Assembly (NCBI GenBank): GCA_002083555.1
Contig: MSXN01000029.1
Coordinates: forward strand, 1 to 39,173
Length of the DNA: 39,173 bases
From: Nitrospira sp. ST-bin5
GTDB lineage: Bacteria; Nitrospirota; Nitrospiria; Nitrospirales; Nitrospiraceae
Direction of reading: 5' to 3'
Positions 1-7,258 of this stretch are shown here, one piece after another (positions within the stretch are counted from its first letter, which is position 1; the number at the start of each line of letters is the position of its first letter). Under the pieces are notes generated by a model that was not told the origin of the DNA, did no database searches, and worked only from the letters and a program-made list of their open reading frames with translations. The translations under genes were made by a program, and so were the position numbers.

Positions 1-19
1 CCAACTGAGCTACCGGGGA
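1..19 (-). tRNA. 5' end of a tRNA, cut by the window edge
   Basis: Read on the minus strand, positions 19 to 1 give TCCCCGGTAGCTCAGTTGG: a 7-nt acceptor strand, the TA linker and the conserved D-stem/loop start GCTCAGTTGG. The anticodon lies outside the window, so the amino acid cannot be read. A 5' T with this sequence is common in tRNA-Asn, but that is only a guess. Confidence 0.75.
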
Positions 20-47
20 ACGGAGAGTTCATATGGAAGCGGGACCC

Positions 48-56
48 ATTCTAGCA
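48..56 (-). promoter_or_regulatory. candidate extended -10 promoter for the edge tRNA
   Basis: On the minus strand this reads TGCTAGAAT, an extended -10 (TGn plus TAGAAT, five of six matches to TATAAT), about 30 nt before the tRNA 5' end. No good -35 box is seen at the right distance. Confidence 0.4.
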
Positions 57-83
57 AAACTTCTTGCAGAGAGGGAGTCTTTT

Positions 84-353
84 TTAGACGTCAAAGTCCT
101 CAGTTTCATCTTCGTCTGAAGAAGCATCCGTATTGCCGTCGGCTAACGCGGCATAGTGTTTTGCCCAGGTCAGATAAAGATTCCCGCTGTCCCGCATCGT
201 ATCGGCCGCTTTGACGAGTTTATCGACGAGTTCAGGATCTTTTCCAGAGGCTTGGATTTGCGCCGCGCGCCGCTCAATCGCCTTGGGGTATTGTGTGATT
301 AGACCGGAGATCTCTGCGAGGAGCTCATTGATGACGTTGTCTTCAGTGTCCAT
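84..353 (-). CDS. small acidic hypothetical protein
   Basis: This encodes 89 residues that I do not recognise as a named family. The protein appears soluble and largely helical, with no signal peptide or membrane segment. It ends in a strongly acidic tail (residues about 74-89, mostly D, E and S). The ATG is preceded by a purine-rich ribosome binding site (AGAGGA) on the minus strand. It lies just after the terminator of the oxidoreductase operon and just before a tRNA, in the same orientation. No separate promoter is evident in the 20 nt between the terminator and the start, so it may depend on terminator read-through. Reading frame and RBS support a real gene; the function is unknown. Confidence 0.7.
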   Translation of the reverse strand: MDTEDNVINELLAEISGLITQYPKAIERRAAQIQASGKDPELVDKLVKAADTMRDSGNLYLTWAKHYAALADGNTDASSDEDETEDFDV

Positions 354-373
354 GGGGTTCCTCTTCTCTCAAC

Positions 374-405
374 AAAAAGCCCCATAGCGCGGACGCTATG
401 GGGCT
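374..405 (-). terminator. intrinsic terminator of the oxidoreductase operon
   Basis: A perfect 12-bp stem, AGCCCCATAGCG with CGCTATGGGGCT, surrounds a 4-nt loop and is followed on the minus strand by a T run. It lies 25 nt after the stop of the ferredoxin subunit and ends that operon. Confidence 0.9.
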
Positions 406-429
406 TCCCGTTATTCTCATCGTAATGGA

Positions 430-708
430 TTAGCCTTGGTAGGCTTGTCCCAGAGCTGCTGACTCGCCTTTTTTCGCCATCAGCTGGCCGGTGGCGCTCA
501 CGGCCTGCATCTCAATCGCATTGTGCTTTGCGGCGTCGCAAACGACTACGCATAGTTCGCACCCCTTGCAGCGATCAATATTGACTTCGGCGACCATCTT
601 GCTGGAGTTCAGGTCCAGGCAGTTGGCTTCCGGGCAATACATGATGCAGAGGCGGCAGCCCTTCTTGGCAGTGCATTTCTCGTCGATGACTTGCGCTACG
701 TTATACAT
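430..708 (-). CDS. 2-oxoacid:ferredoxin oxidoreductase, delta (ferredoxin-like) subunit
   Basis: This is a 92-residue two-cluster ferredoxin-type subunit. Cys12, 18, 21 and 25 (the last followed by Pro) form one [4Fe-4S] ligand set, and Cys47, 50, 53 and 57 form a second classical CxxCxxCxxxC set. The first set is unusual in having five residues between its first two cysteines. It is the last gene of the operon, 18 nt after the gamma subunit, which fits a role passing electrons between external ferredoxin and the catalytic alpha/beta subunits. In four- and five-subunit pyruvate or 2-oxoglutarate:ferredoxin oxidoreductases this subunit is usually called delta (PorD/ForD). Whether the complex prefers pyruvate or 2-oxoglutarate cannot be told from this subunit. 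Confidence 0.85.
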   Translation of the reverse strand: MYNVAQVIDEKCTAKKGCRLCIMYCPEANCLDLNSSKMVAEVNIDRCKGCELCVVVCDAAKHNAIEMQAVSATGQLMAKKGESAALGQAYQG

Positions 709-726
709 GCGACGTAGTTCCTTCTC

Positions 727-1440
727 TTACGCGGCTACGGCAGGATTGCCGACTCGTAACTCGATCTTGTTCTTATCCGCCCATTCGCTGGCGATTTCAT
801 AGGCCGCCTTCACGGTGGCCAGATTCTTGGCGAGCAGCATTTCCTTCTTGGCGAACTTCTTCTTGATCGCTTCGTCCAGTGAAGCGGTACCGCCTGACGC
901 GACGAACTTCTTTCCGAAGCGCTCTTGAAGCGCGCCATCCAAGGCTTCCATCGAGACGCATTTGGTAATGCCTGCCACAGATCCGATCATGGCCATGTTC
1001 GTGGACAGCTCGGTGCCAGCAACTTCGATGGCGAGCTCAGTTCCGGCGATATAAAACAGAGCGACATTCAAATCTTTGAGCCGCTGAATGTCTTCTTCTG
1101 ACAGAAGGGGCTGCGCGGAATTGATAACCACGACGCCGCCTTCTTTCACGCCGGAATAGAATGGCATTGTATAGCTCTTGCCCATCGTGATGACCTGAGG
1201 GTGAAATACCTGGATCACATCCGGGAATACCAACTCGCCGCGGTCGTAGATCCGTTCGATACCAATACGGCAATAGCTCTCCGCCGGAGCCATCCGCTTC
1301 TCCGCTCCAAAGAACGGGTTGGAGATCGAAAACTTTCCGTCCCGGTTGGCGGCCATGGCCAGGACATGGGCCGCGGTGACCGCGCCCTGTCCGCCTAAAC
1401 CCGACATCCGGATATTGAGTCTCTTCTTAATCATGGACAA
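727..1440 (-). CDS. 2-oxoacid:ferredoxin oxidoreductase, gamma subunit
   Basis: The 237-residue product matches the POR/KOR gamma family. Near the N terminus it has the glycine-rich GLGGQGAVTAAHVLA segment typical of this domain, followed by SNPFFGAEKRMAPAES. The gamma domain helps bind coenzyme A in the multi-subunit enzymes. The gene starts 12 nt after the beta subunit stop and is followed 18 nt later by the ferredoxin subunit, so it is translated within one operon. The product is cytoplasmic. Reversible 2-oxoacid oxidation, or CO2-fixing carboxylation of acyl-CoA, is known for the family; that it works in the reductive TCA cycle here is inferred from the whole cluster. Confidence 0.9.
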   Translation of the reverse strand: MSMIKKRLNIRMSGLGGQGAVTAAHVLAMAANRDGKFSISNPFFGAEKRMAPAESYCRIGIERIYDRGELVFPDVIQVFHPQVITMGKSYTMPFYSGVKEGGVVVINSAQPLLSEEDIQRLKDLNVALFYIAGTELAIEVAGTELSTNMAMIGSVAGITKCVSMEALDGALQERFGKKFVASGGTASLDEAIKKKFAKKEMLLAKNLATVKAAYEIASEWADKNKIELRVGNPAVAA

Positions 1441-1452
1441 CCTCCGGTTTCG

Positions 1453-2355
1453 TTAGGCTTGCCCGGCCAATTGCTTGGCGGCCGCTTTCCGTTCTTTATC
1501 CTTCGCCGCCAGTTCAGCCAGCAATTGCTTGGCCGGCTCGCTGACGTATTCCTTGTACGCGAACCGCTCGGTCGGCTTTTCGGAGTCACGCATCTCCTGA
1601 AGGCCTTCCATGCTGTTCTTCCCGATTTCCAGAATGCAGGGCGTATAGAGCTGGAGATAGGTCGGGCCGATCTCGCGCGCAATATGCACGGCATTACGGA
1701 TGACTTTCTCGACCAGGGAGGGCTTGCTGACGGTGCAATTCACCACATAGTGACAGCCGGACTCGCGGGCGATTTCCGGCAACCGGACCTTGTCGAACAG
1801 CTTGCCGACTGGAGCCATCTTGGCGACAAATCCCTTCTGCATCAGTCCGCTCTCCTGGCCGCCGGTGTTGGCGTAGAGTTCGTTATCGAAGCAGATGGTG
1901 GTGAACTTTTCCTGGCGGAACCAGGCTTGAAGGGTCATGTCGAGGCCGATGTCAACGGTGGCGCCGTCACCGGCGAGGACCACGACGTCTTTCGTCCGGC
2001 CCGGGAAGCGGACGCTCAGGGCGCGCTTTAACCCGGACGCGATGGCGTTCTGGTTGCCGAAGAGAGAGTGAATGTTGTGGACGGCCACCATCGGGAACAC
2101 CAAGCTGGTGCAGCCGGTTGAACCAACCATCACGGTGTCTTCCGGATTGGGGAGTGAGGCCAGGATATAGCGGAACGCCATGGACTCTGGGCAGCCGGCG
2201 CAGAGTGAGTGCTGCTCAATGAGTTCCTTGCTGTTACCGATATCTTTCCATCCACGGTCTTCTTTGCCGTAGGTCGCGCTCTTGACCAGGTCTTGATAAT
2301 CGGACGGCATGATGTCGTAGAGGGCTTCTGAAATCTGAATACGTTCTTTACTCAT
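1453..2355 (-). CDS. 2-oxoacid:ferredoxin oxidoreductase, beta (TPP-binding) subunit
   Basis: This 300-residue beta subunit binds thiamine diphosphate. The TPP/Mg motif is visible as GDGATVDIG, followed about 25 residues later by NELYANTGGQ. Cysteines in LCAGCPES (about residues 52-55), a Cys in GSTGCTS and a later Cys in VVNCTVSK are the usual ligands of the [4Fe-4S] cluster next to TPP. The gene lies between alpha (60 nt upstream) and gamma (12 nt downstream). Together with alpha it forms the catalytic centre that interconverts a 2-oxoacid plus CoA with acyl-CoA, CO2 and reduced ferredoxin. The length is normal for the separate-subunit form of the enzyme. Confidence 0.92.
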   Translation of the reverse strand: MSKERIQISEALYDIMPSDYQDLVKSATYGKEDRGWKDIGNSKELIEQHSLCAGCPESMAFRYILASLPNPEDTVMVGSTGCTSLVFPMVAVHNIHSLFGNQNAIASGLKRALSVRFPGRTKDVVVLAGDGATVDIGLDMTLQAWFRQEKFTTICFDNELYANTGGQESGLMQKGFVAKMAPVGKLFDKVRLPEIARESGCHYVVNCTVSKPSLVEKVIRNAVHIAREIGPTYLQLYTPCILEIGKNSMEGLQEMRDSEKPTERFAYKEYVSEPAKQLLAELAAKDKERKAAAKQLAGQA

Positions 2356-2415
2356 ATATGCCTCCTCAAAGGGGTCTCATTCAATATTAGGTAGCTTGCC
2401 CGTTCGTTAAGTTGT

Positions 2416-3627
2416 TCAGCTCCCACGACCAGCCAGGGAGACGGTCTTCATCCCGAGGACTGTTTTGATTTCCTGAACGATGATTTCCGGCGGCATCGTC
2501 ATGCCTCCGCACACGCGCGGACCGGAATGGACTCGATGGTGATTGGGAATCGTTGCCTTGATTTCTTTCGCCAGCCACCCGGTGACGTTAAACTCCGGCA
2601 CGAAAATGTGCTTTGCGTTTTTCGTGGCTTCCCGGATTTCCTCTTCCGGCCAGGGGCGCAGGGACTTTACTTTCACTAGTCCGCAGCGGATGCCTTCGTC
2701 CTCTAAGAGGCGAATGGCTTCGCGTCCCTGTGAGACAGCTGTCCCGGAGGCCACGATCATGATCTCCGCATCGGTGTTCTCAGTATCGACCAGTCCGTTG
2801 ATCCACTTGATGGTATGTTTTCTTGAGCGTTCAACCGCCGCCCAGATTTCCTGCTGCCAGCTGGCATGTGTGGCGTAGCTGATGTAATTGCTCTTCATGA
2901 CGAAGGGATCGCGCATCATTCGGACCGGTGGGCATTCCATGTCCATGCAGGGGACCGGTGAGCGGTAGGGGTCGTAGGGCGGCAAGCACATGTCGGCTGG
3001 CGTGAGATTTACGACGTCCTTCGTGTGCGTCACAAAAAACCCGTCGCAGCAGAGCGCGAGGGGCAGGTGCACGTCCGGCTCTTCCGATACCATGTAGCCC
3101 TTGAGGATCCAGTCGAAGAAGTCTTGCGCGGTTTCCGCATGCCAGACCAGCATTCCGGTATTCAACAAGTACGCGATTTCGAGTGTGTCCGGTTGGATGG
3201 AGAGCGGCGAGTTGATGCCGCGGCACGTGACGATCATTTGAATCGGCAGCCGCGCACCGGACCACATGGGGAAGTTTTCCATGGCGCGCATTGTGCCGGG
3301 GCCTGCGGTCGTCGTAAAGACGCGAGCGCCACCGAATGCGGCGCCGGCGCACTGGGACATAACGGCAAACTCGCTCTCACCGCGGAAGTAGTCACCGATG
3401 TAGCCTTCAGCGAACAATTCGCCGATCAGAGCCGCTGCTTCACTCTGCGGGGTGATCGGATAGGCAATCATGACGTCGCAACTGGCGCGTCGCAACGCTT
3501 CTTTAATGACTTCGCTACCTGTATAGAACGACGGGGTACGAGGGGCGTCGTTCATCATTGTCCAGGTATCGGTAAAGGTCTGTCCTTTTTTATTCTTTGT
3601 CCCGATGAGGGATTTATTTTCTGCCAT
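2416..3627 (-). CDS. 2-oxoacid:ferredoxin oxidoreductase, alpha subunit
   Basis: The 403-residue alpha subunit carries the pyrimidine-binding domain of the oxidoreductase. Recognisable parts are MIAYPITPQSEAAALIGEL (substrate/TPP region), ESEFAVMSQCAGAAFGGARV and TTAGPGTMRAMENF, all characteristic of POR/KOR alpha chains. The C-terminal third (from about residue 280) is the transketolase C-like domain with LVKVKSLRPWPEEEI. The ATG is preceded on the minus strand by an AGGAGG-like site. The gene follows the epsilon-like gene by 41 nt and precedes beta by 60 nt. Substrate preference, pyruvate or 2-oxoglutarate, needs phylogenetic placement. Confidence 0.92.
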   Translation of the reverse strand: MAENKSLIGTKNKKGQTFTDTWTMMNDAPRTPSFYTGSEVIKEALRRASCDVMIAYPITPQSEAAALIGELFAEGYIGDYFRGESEFAVMSQCAGAAFGGARVFTTTAGPGTMRAMENFPMWSGARLPIQMIVTCRGINSPLSIQPDTLEIAYLLNTGMLVWHAETAQDFFDWILKGYMVSEEPDVHLPLALCCDGFFVTHTKDVVNLTPADMCLPPYDPYRSPVPCMDMECPPVRMMRDPFVMKSNYISYATHASWQQEIWAAVERSRKHTIKWINGLVDTENTDAEIMIVASGTAVSQGREAIRLLEDEGIRCGLVKVKSLRPWPEEEIREATKNAKHIFVPEFNVTGWLAKEIKATIPNHHRVHSGPRVCGGMTMPPEIIVQEIKTVLGMKTVSLAGRGS

Positions 3628-3668
3628 GGACCTAGCCTCCTTTCACTGCACTGGGAGTTTCAAACGGT

Positions 3669-4304
3669 TTAGTTTGACGCCCCACTCTTGGCTGACGTCA
3701 GCCGTGGTTGGACTGTCCCTTTCAACTTTCTCACCCAATCTGCCAGGGTCATGATTTTTTCGACGGATGCATCACGGAAGGAGAGCATCGCGTCTTCATG
3801 GCCGGCCTGCGCACACATCGCAATCGTATAGCAGGAGGTCCCGCCCCGAATAATCTTGAGCGACAGGTTCGCCTGATGGCAGTGCACACCGATGAACATG
3901 CAGCAGTCAATCTTGTTGTGCCAGATGGTCAGATTCGGATGGTTGGGATTGATTTCAACTTCAGGATTGATCTTGGGATACTTGGGGCGATAGTCCGGCA
4001 TGGGAATCAGCATGGGCTTTTGGCCTGGCTGCACACATTCCTTCAGGGTGTTGTATAGATGGCGGATTGCCGTCGCCTTCTTGGCAGCCTTTTCATTCCA
4101 AGCCCAGAGCACCAGGGGGCCAGGGAAGAGGGTCGGTACTTTGGCCATCAAGAATTGCTTGGCAGCTTCTTCATAGGCCTTTTCTTCGGAGACAATGACA
4201 CCGTTGATGTGGGCTTCGCCCGGGTTCGGTAACCGAATGCCCATACTGGCGGCAGCGGGGGGCAGAAAGTGTTCTGGTCCTGGAAGCACGCGGTATTGAC
4301 TCAT
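3669..4304 (-). CDS. oxidoreductase-associated protein, probable epsilon subunit
   Basis: This 211-residue soluble protein is the first gene of the operon. It has no TPP or ferredoxin motif. Its C-terminal half has conserved-looking Cys/His-containing stretches, IDCCMFIGVHCHQANLSL and GGTSCYTIAMCAQAGHEDA, ahead of a basic tail. Five-subunit 2-oxoacid:ferredoxin oxidoreductases of Hydrogenobacter and Nitrospira carry an extra small subunit encoded with alpha, beta, gamma and delta. Position and size make this the likely equivalent here, although I identify it mostly by context. The gene is preceded by a leader of about 215 nt and a consensus promoter. An alternative is an assembly factor rather than a structural subunit. 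Confidence 0.65.
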   Translation of the reverse strand: MSQYRVLPGPEHFLPPAAASMGIRLPNPGEAHINGVIVSEEKAYEEAAKQFLMAKVPTLFPGPLVLWAWNEKAAKKATAIRHLYNTLKECVQPGQKPMLIPMPDYRPKYPKINPEVEINPNHPNLTIWHNKIDCCMFIGVHCHQANLSLKIIRGGTSCYTIAMCAQAGHEDAMLSFRDASVEKIMTLADWVRKLKGTVQPRLTSAKSGASN

Positions 4305-4636
4305 TACGCCTTACTCTCCGGGCAAAAGGGTGAAAGTCCTCAGCAACGACTCAGTTCTGACTCTTGAATCCTGTCAACACTCTAAGCTTTTCTCCACACC
4401 TTCTGCAACCTCACAGAAGGCCCACCTCCCGGAGCTTTTGGGCTATAAAGGCAGAGTTAGATTAGGCCTTTAGGGACTACCAACTGTGTGCTCGGACGGG
4501 AGATTCTGACTCCAAATTGGGCAATATTATAGGGGGCCGACTTTTTCCTTGTCAAACACGATCTGGCCGATTCTGATCTGAACGACCTCTCGTCAAAATG
4601 TATTAGTTGCCGTGTTCTCGTGTTCCTATTGATGCG
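4305..4636. other. intergenic region holding the oxidoreductase operon promoter and leader
   Basis: This gap of about 330 bp has no gene that I can support. It holds the minus-strand promoter at 4526-4555 and an untranslated leader of roughly 215 nt. The leader contains a 7-bp hairpin on the minus strand (CCTTCTG pairing with CAGAAGG, near 4397-4418) and a second TTGACA without a good -10. No riboswitch class is recognised. Confidence 0.6.
4526..4555 (-). promoter_or_regulatory. consensus sigma-70 promoter of the oxidoreductase operon
   Basis: On the minus strand there is a perfect TTGACA (4550-4555) and a perfect TATAAT (4526-4531) separated by 18 bp. Both hexamers match the consensus in all six positions. 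The predicted start is near 4519, which gives a leader of about 215 nt before the first gene. This fits high constitutive expression of a carbon-fixation enzyme. Confidence 0.85.
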
Positions 4637-5911
4637 TCAGGGGAGCTGTTCGCAGGCGGCTGGAGCGCCGAGAATACAGGCCTGCTCAAAGTCCTCTTTG
4701 GCGAGACGACCTTGTTGTTGTTCCTGGTAGAGTTTGCCTCGCATCAAAAGAGCCTGGACATGGGTAGGGTCTATACCGATGACGACGCTCAAATCATCAA
4801 TAGCTTGCGCAGACTGATTCAGTTTTTGATGGAGTTCACCTCGGAGGAGGTAGGCCTCTTTTTGAGACGGGATCCAGCTCTCAGAGACCGATGAGTTGAG
4901 GGTCCGATTGAGGGTCGTCATCGCGGGCCCCCATTGCTTGGCAGATACCAGTTTGCGGGCCTGAGTAGTGGTAACGCGAATGAGCCTCTGGCGGGCGATG
5001 TCGAAAAACGGATCGATTTCCAAGGCCTGCGCGTAAGCCCTTTCGGCCTCTTCCTGCTGATTCAGCCACGTATTCACATCTCCTTGTCCGAGGAGTGCCC
5101 ACGGATTTCTTGCGTCCAAAATAAGGGCGCGGTCAAAATCCATTCGGGCACGGTCGATAAACTCAGAGTATTCACTTGGGCGAGATTTGTTGAAAAACGC
5201 CAGCGAAACCATCGTTAGATAGGTCTGCCCCCTGACAATCAATGGATCTACGAACTGAGGATCCAGCGTTGCGGCTTGTGAGGTCAGGTCGATTTTTTGA
5301 CGAAGGTTGTGCGAGTGGAGGGCAGTGTCCAAGAGGTGGCGCGCTTGCTCTTGTGGCCCCGTGCGGCCTGGTGGCTCGATCACAAGAGTGCGCACGCCTG
5401 AGGGCGGCGCCTGTGTCTCGCGGAGTTGCGCTTTGAGCTCGGCGTTTTCCTTTTGTAATTGTCGGAAATGCGCGGCAAATTGTTCTTCGGACCGCCATCG
5501 GCGAACAGCCTCTTGGAGCTGATCTAAATTCACAACGGCTCGAATGCGAATGGTGAAAACCGGTCGATCATGCTCAAAGCTGCGCCGGGATTCCAGCACG
5601 TCCGTTTTGGTAATGGCCGCAGCGAGCGTTCGAATCTCAAGGGAGCTGATTTGCGTACGTTTCCCGTTCCGAACCGATTCGTAATCGTGGAAAGTTGATT
5701 CGAGATAAATTCCGGCCTCCTCAACGGCTTTGCGTTGGGCGCGTTGCAGAACCTTGTCTTCCGCCATAGCCAACGTATCGCCGTCGGCCATTACATATTG
5801 TCCTTCGGCCACAACCGTGGCTTCGGTTGCGGTGGCGCCAGGGGCAACGAGAAAGAGTATGGATAGCGAGAGGGTGAGACGTGTGAGCAGCAGCAAAATC
5901 GGGCGATTCAT
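4637..5911 (-). CDS. exported protein with coiled coil and TPR repeats
   Basis: This is a 424-residue protein. An N-terminal signal peptide (residues about 1-29, hydrophobic LLLTRLTLSLSILFLVAPGA) is followed by a domain of the FlgT-N/LPP20-like type (AEDKVLQRAQRKAVEEAGIY, then a strand ending VFTIRIRAVVN). Next come a short coiled coil (about residues 140-165, LQKENAELKAQL) and three or more TPR-like repeats to the C terminus (for example ALLGQGDVNTWLNQQEEAERAY and ALLMRGKLYQEQQQGRLAKE). It is probably periplasmic and a protein-interaction scaffold. There is no Shine-Dalgarno sequence before the ATG, and a promoter lies so close that the message may be leaderless. It is not obviously co-transcribed with its neighbours. 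The precise function is unknown. Confidence 0.85.
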   Translation of the reverse strand: MNRPILLLLTRLTLSLSILFLVAPGATATEATVVAEGQYVMADGDTLAMAEDKVLQRAQRKAVEEAGIYLESTFHDYESVRNGKRTQISSLEIRTLAAAITKTDVLESRRSFEHDRPVFTIRIRAVVNLDQLQEAVRRWRSEEQFAAHFRQLQKENAELKAQLRETQAPPSGVRTLVIEPPGRTGPQEQARHLLDTALHSHNLRQKIDLTSQAATLDPQFVDPLIVRGQTYLTMVSLAFFNKSRPSEYSEFIDRARMDFDRALILDARNPWALLGQGDVNTWLNQQEEAERAYAQALEIDPFFDIARQRLIRVTTTQARKLVSAKQWGPAMTTLNRTLNSSVSESWIPSQKEAYLLRGELHQKLNQSAQAIDDLSVVIGIDPTHVQALLMRGKLYQEQQQGRLAKEDFEQACILGAPAACEQLP

Positions 5912-5917
5912 AGTGCA

Positions 5918-5946
5918 ACTATACCGCGCGATGTCATGACGGACAA
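5918..5946 (-). promoter_or_regulatory. promoter almost abutting the TPR gene start
   Basis: The minus strand reads TTGTCC (5941-5946), a 17-bp spacer, then TATAGT (5918-5923). Only six bases separate the -10 box from the ATG at 5909-5911, so transcription would start at or next to the initiation codon. Confidence 0.55.
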
Positions 5947-6032
5947 TGCACCCAAGGTAGGGCTAGCGCTTGAATCTTAGTTGAGTCAAGAAATGGTGAG
6001 ATGAAATATTGTGAAGTGCATAAGTGCTCAAT

Positions 6033-6305
6033 TTATTTGGGTAATACCTGCATGAACGGGTGAACTTCAACCCGCTCAAAGACGCCATTCACCATATAGG
6101 GATCTTGGTTGGCGAATTGCTCGGCCTCAGCCTGCGTCTCAAACTCCAGCACCATCAAACTGCCCGCTTTGTCTGTGAGGGGGCCGGCAAGAATGACGCG
6201 GCCTTGTTGCGCCAATGGCTCAAGATTGGCAAGGTGGGCTGGACGGTGGATTTTCCGTTTCGCTTCTCCTTCAGGGCCGTCGAACCCAAGAATTACAAAT
6301 TTCAT
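6033..6305 (-). CDS. YciI-like (YCII-related) protein
   Basis: This is 90 residues from the chosen ATG at 6305, which has a good upstream RBS (AGGAAAG, minus strand). The frame continues upstream, but that part is low-complexity and has no RBS. The sequence has the YCII fold pattern: an N-terminal strand MKFVILGFDGPEG, the R..H..hL motif (KIHRPAHLANLEPLAQQGRV), then ILAGPLTDKAGSLMVLEF and NQDPYMVNGVFERVEVHPF. The family includes muconolactone-isomerase-like small dimers with a conserved His; biochemical roles are mostly unknown. It is transcribed in the same direction as the DUF2203 gene upstream (55-nt gap), probably as a pair. Confidence 0.85.
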   Translation of the reverse strand: MKFVILGFDGPEGEAKRKIHRPAHLANLEPLAQQGRVILAGPLTDKAGSLMVLEFETQAEAEQFANQDPYMVNGVFERVEVHPFMQVLPK

Positions 6306-6360
6306 CGTCGGTCTTTCCTCGTGAGCAGGTCTGGTTCGGTAATTTTGGTATGAATGAGGT

Positions 6361-6774
6361 CTAGGCAGAGCCTTCAAGGGGGCACCGGTCTTTGTATCCA
6401 TGCGTCACTTCGTGCCACCAGCGGACTTCAGCTTCTCCAAGTTTCCAACAGAGATAGACGATTCTCCCATCACGGGCGTGAGGAAAGTCGCACAGGCCTA
6501 GATCTATATCTTTCACGTGGACGCCCAATTCATGGATGGCGTGAAGATTGGCGCTGATTGTTTGGAGGCTGATCACGTATTGGGTTCCCACAGGAGTTCC
6601 ACCCCCATAGAGCGCTCGTTCTGCGGCCTTGCGGACCTCATCGCGAGTCTGGACGAGGACGGACTTGAATTGTTTGACGGTCTCCAGGTGAGTCTGGAGC
6701 TGCGGAATGAGCTGATTCGCCTCAAATAGCGTAAATACTCGTCCAGGACTGTCTTCATCTCGGTCTTCAGCCAT
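6361..6774 (-). CDS. DUF2203 family protein
   Basis: This is 137 residues from the ATG at 6772-6774, which is preceded by AAGGAGT on the minus strand. The N terminus has the family pattern FTLFEANQLIPQLQTHLETV. The C-terminal half has the hallmark VHVKDIDLGLCDFPHARDGR, then VYLCWKLGEAEVRWWHEVTH and GYKDRCPLEG. These fit DUF2203 (PF09969), a small cytoplasmic family of unknown biochemical role, common in thermophiles and Nitrospirota. The neighbours are the YciI-like gene downstream and the divergent rho leader upstream. No clear promoter of its own is seen. Confidence 0.88.
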   Translation of the reverse strand: MAEDRDEDSPGRVFTLFEANQLIPQLQTHLETVKQFKSVLVQTRDEVRKAAERALYGGGTPVGTQYVISLQTISANLHAIHELGVHVKDIDLGLCDFPHARDGRIVYLCWKLGEAEVRWWHEVTHGYKDRCPLEGSA

Positions 6775-7258
6775 GTTAGTCGGTACTCCTTGAGGCTGTG
6801 TATCACAGCCCTTTTCCCGATTCAATGGGAGGGGTCGCTTTGGGGGGAGGCTGCCGGAGGATGGAGAAAAAAGTTTTGTTCTGTTGACAATGGAGAGAGC
6901 CATGCGTATCATCCGCCGTAGCATTCACATTTGATGCGAATCGCTCTCCACGTAATTTGAACCTCCGGAATCTTTCTCGAATCGAAACCACACTGAGTTG
7001 GTCAGCATCGAAGCAGAAGGCGAACGCCAATAACATCCATTGATCACGGTCACTCTCTCAGACGTTTCAGAGACTCGAGGCCGAATCTTCATAACTAAGA
7101 AGCGAAGCGTGCGTAGCCAAGGCATCGTACGAATCGTCCTCTCCAAAACAACGATATCGCTGATTCAAACATAAACACACATCTGTTCCGACGAATGGTC
7201 AATCAATCTAGTGAGTTTTTGTTCATGACAACAGAGCCAATGGCTCGATAGGAGTGCT
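6775..7258. other. divergent intergenic region and long rho leader
   Basis: This 484-bp gap lies between the DUF2203 gene (minus) and rho (plus). It contains the plus-strand promoter at 6884-6912, giving rho an untranslated leader of about 340 nt. Only a tiny in-leader frame (nine codons from 6934, counting its stop) is seen, with no convincing RBS. No known riboswitch is recognised. Rho genes of other bacteria are autoregulated by Rho-dependent attenuation in long leaders, so the same is plausible here. Confidence 0.6.
6884..6912 (+). promoter_or_regulatory. sigma-70 promoter for rho
   Basis: A perfect TTGACA (6884-6889) and TATCAT (6907-6912, five of six) are separated by exactly 17 bp. 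The predicted start is near 6919, which leaves a leader of about 340 nt ahead of rho. Confidence 0.75.
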
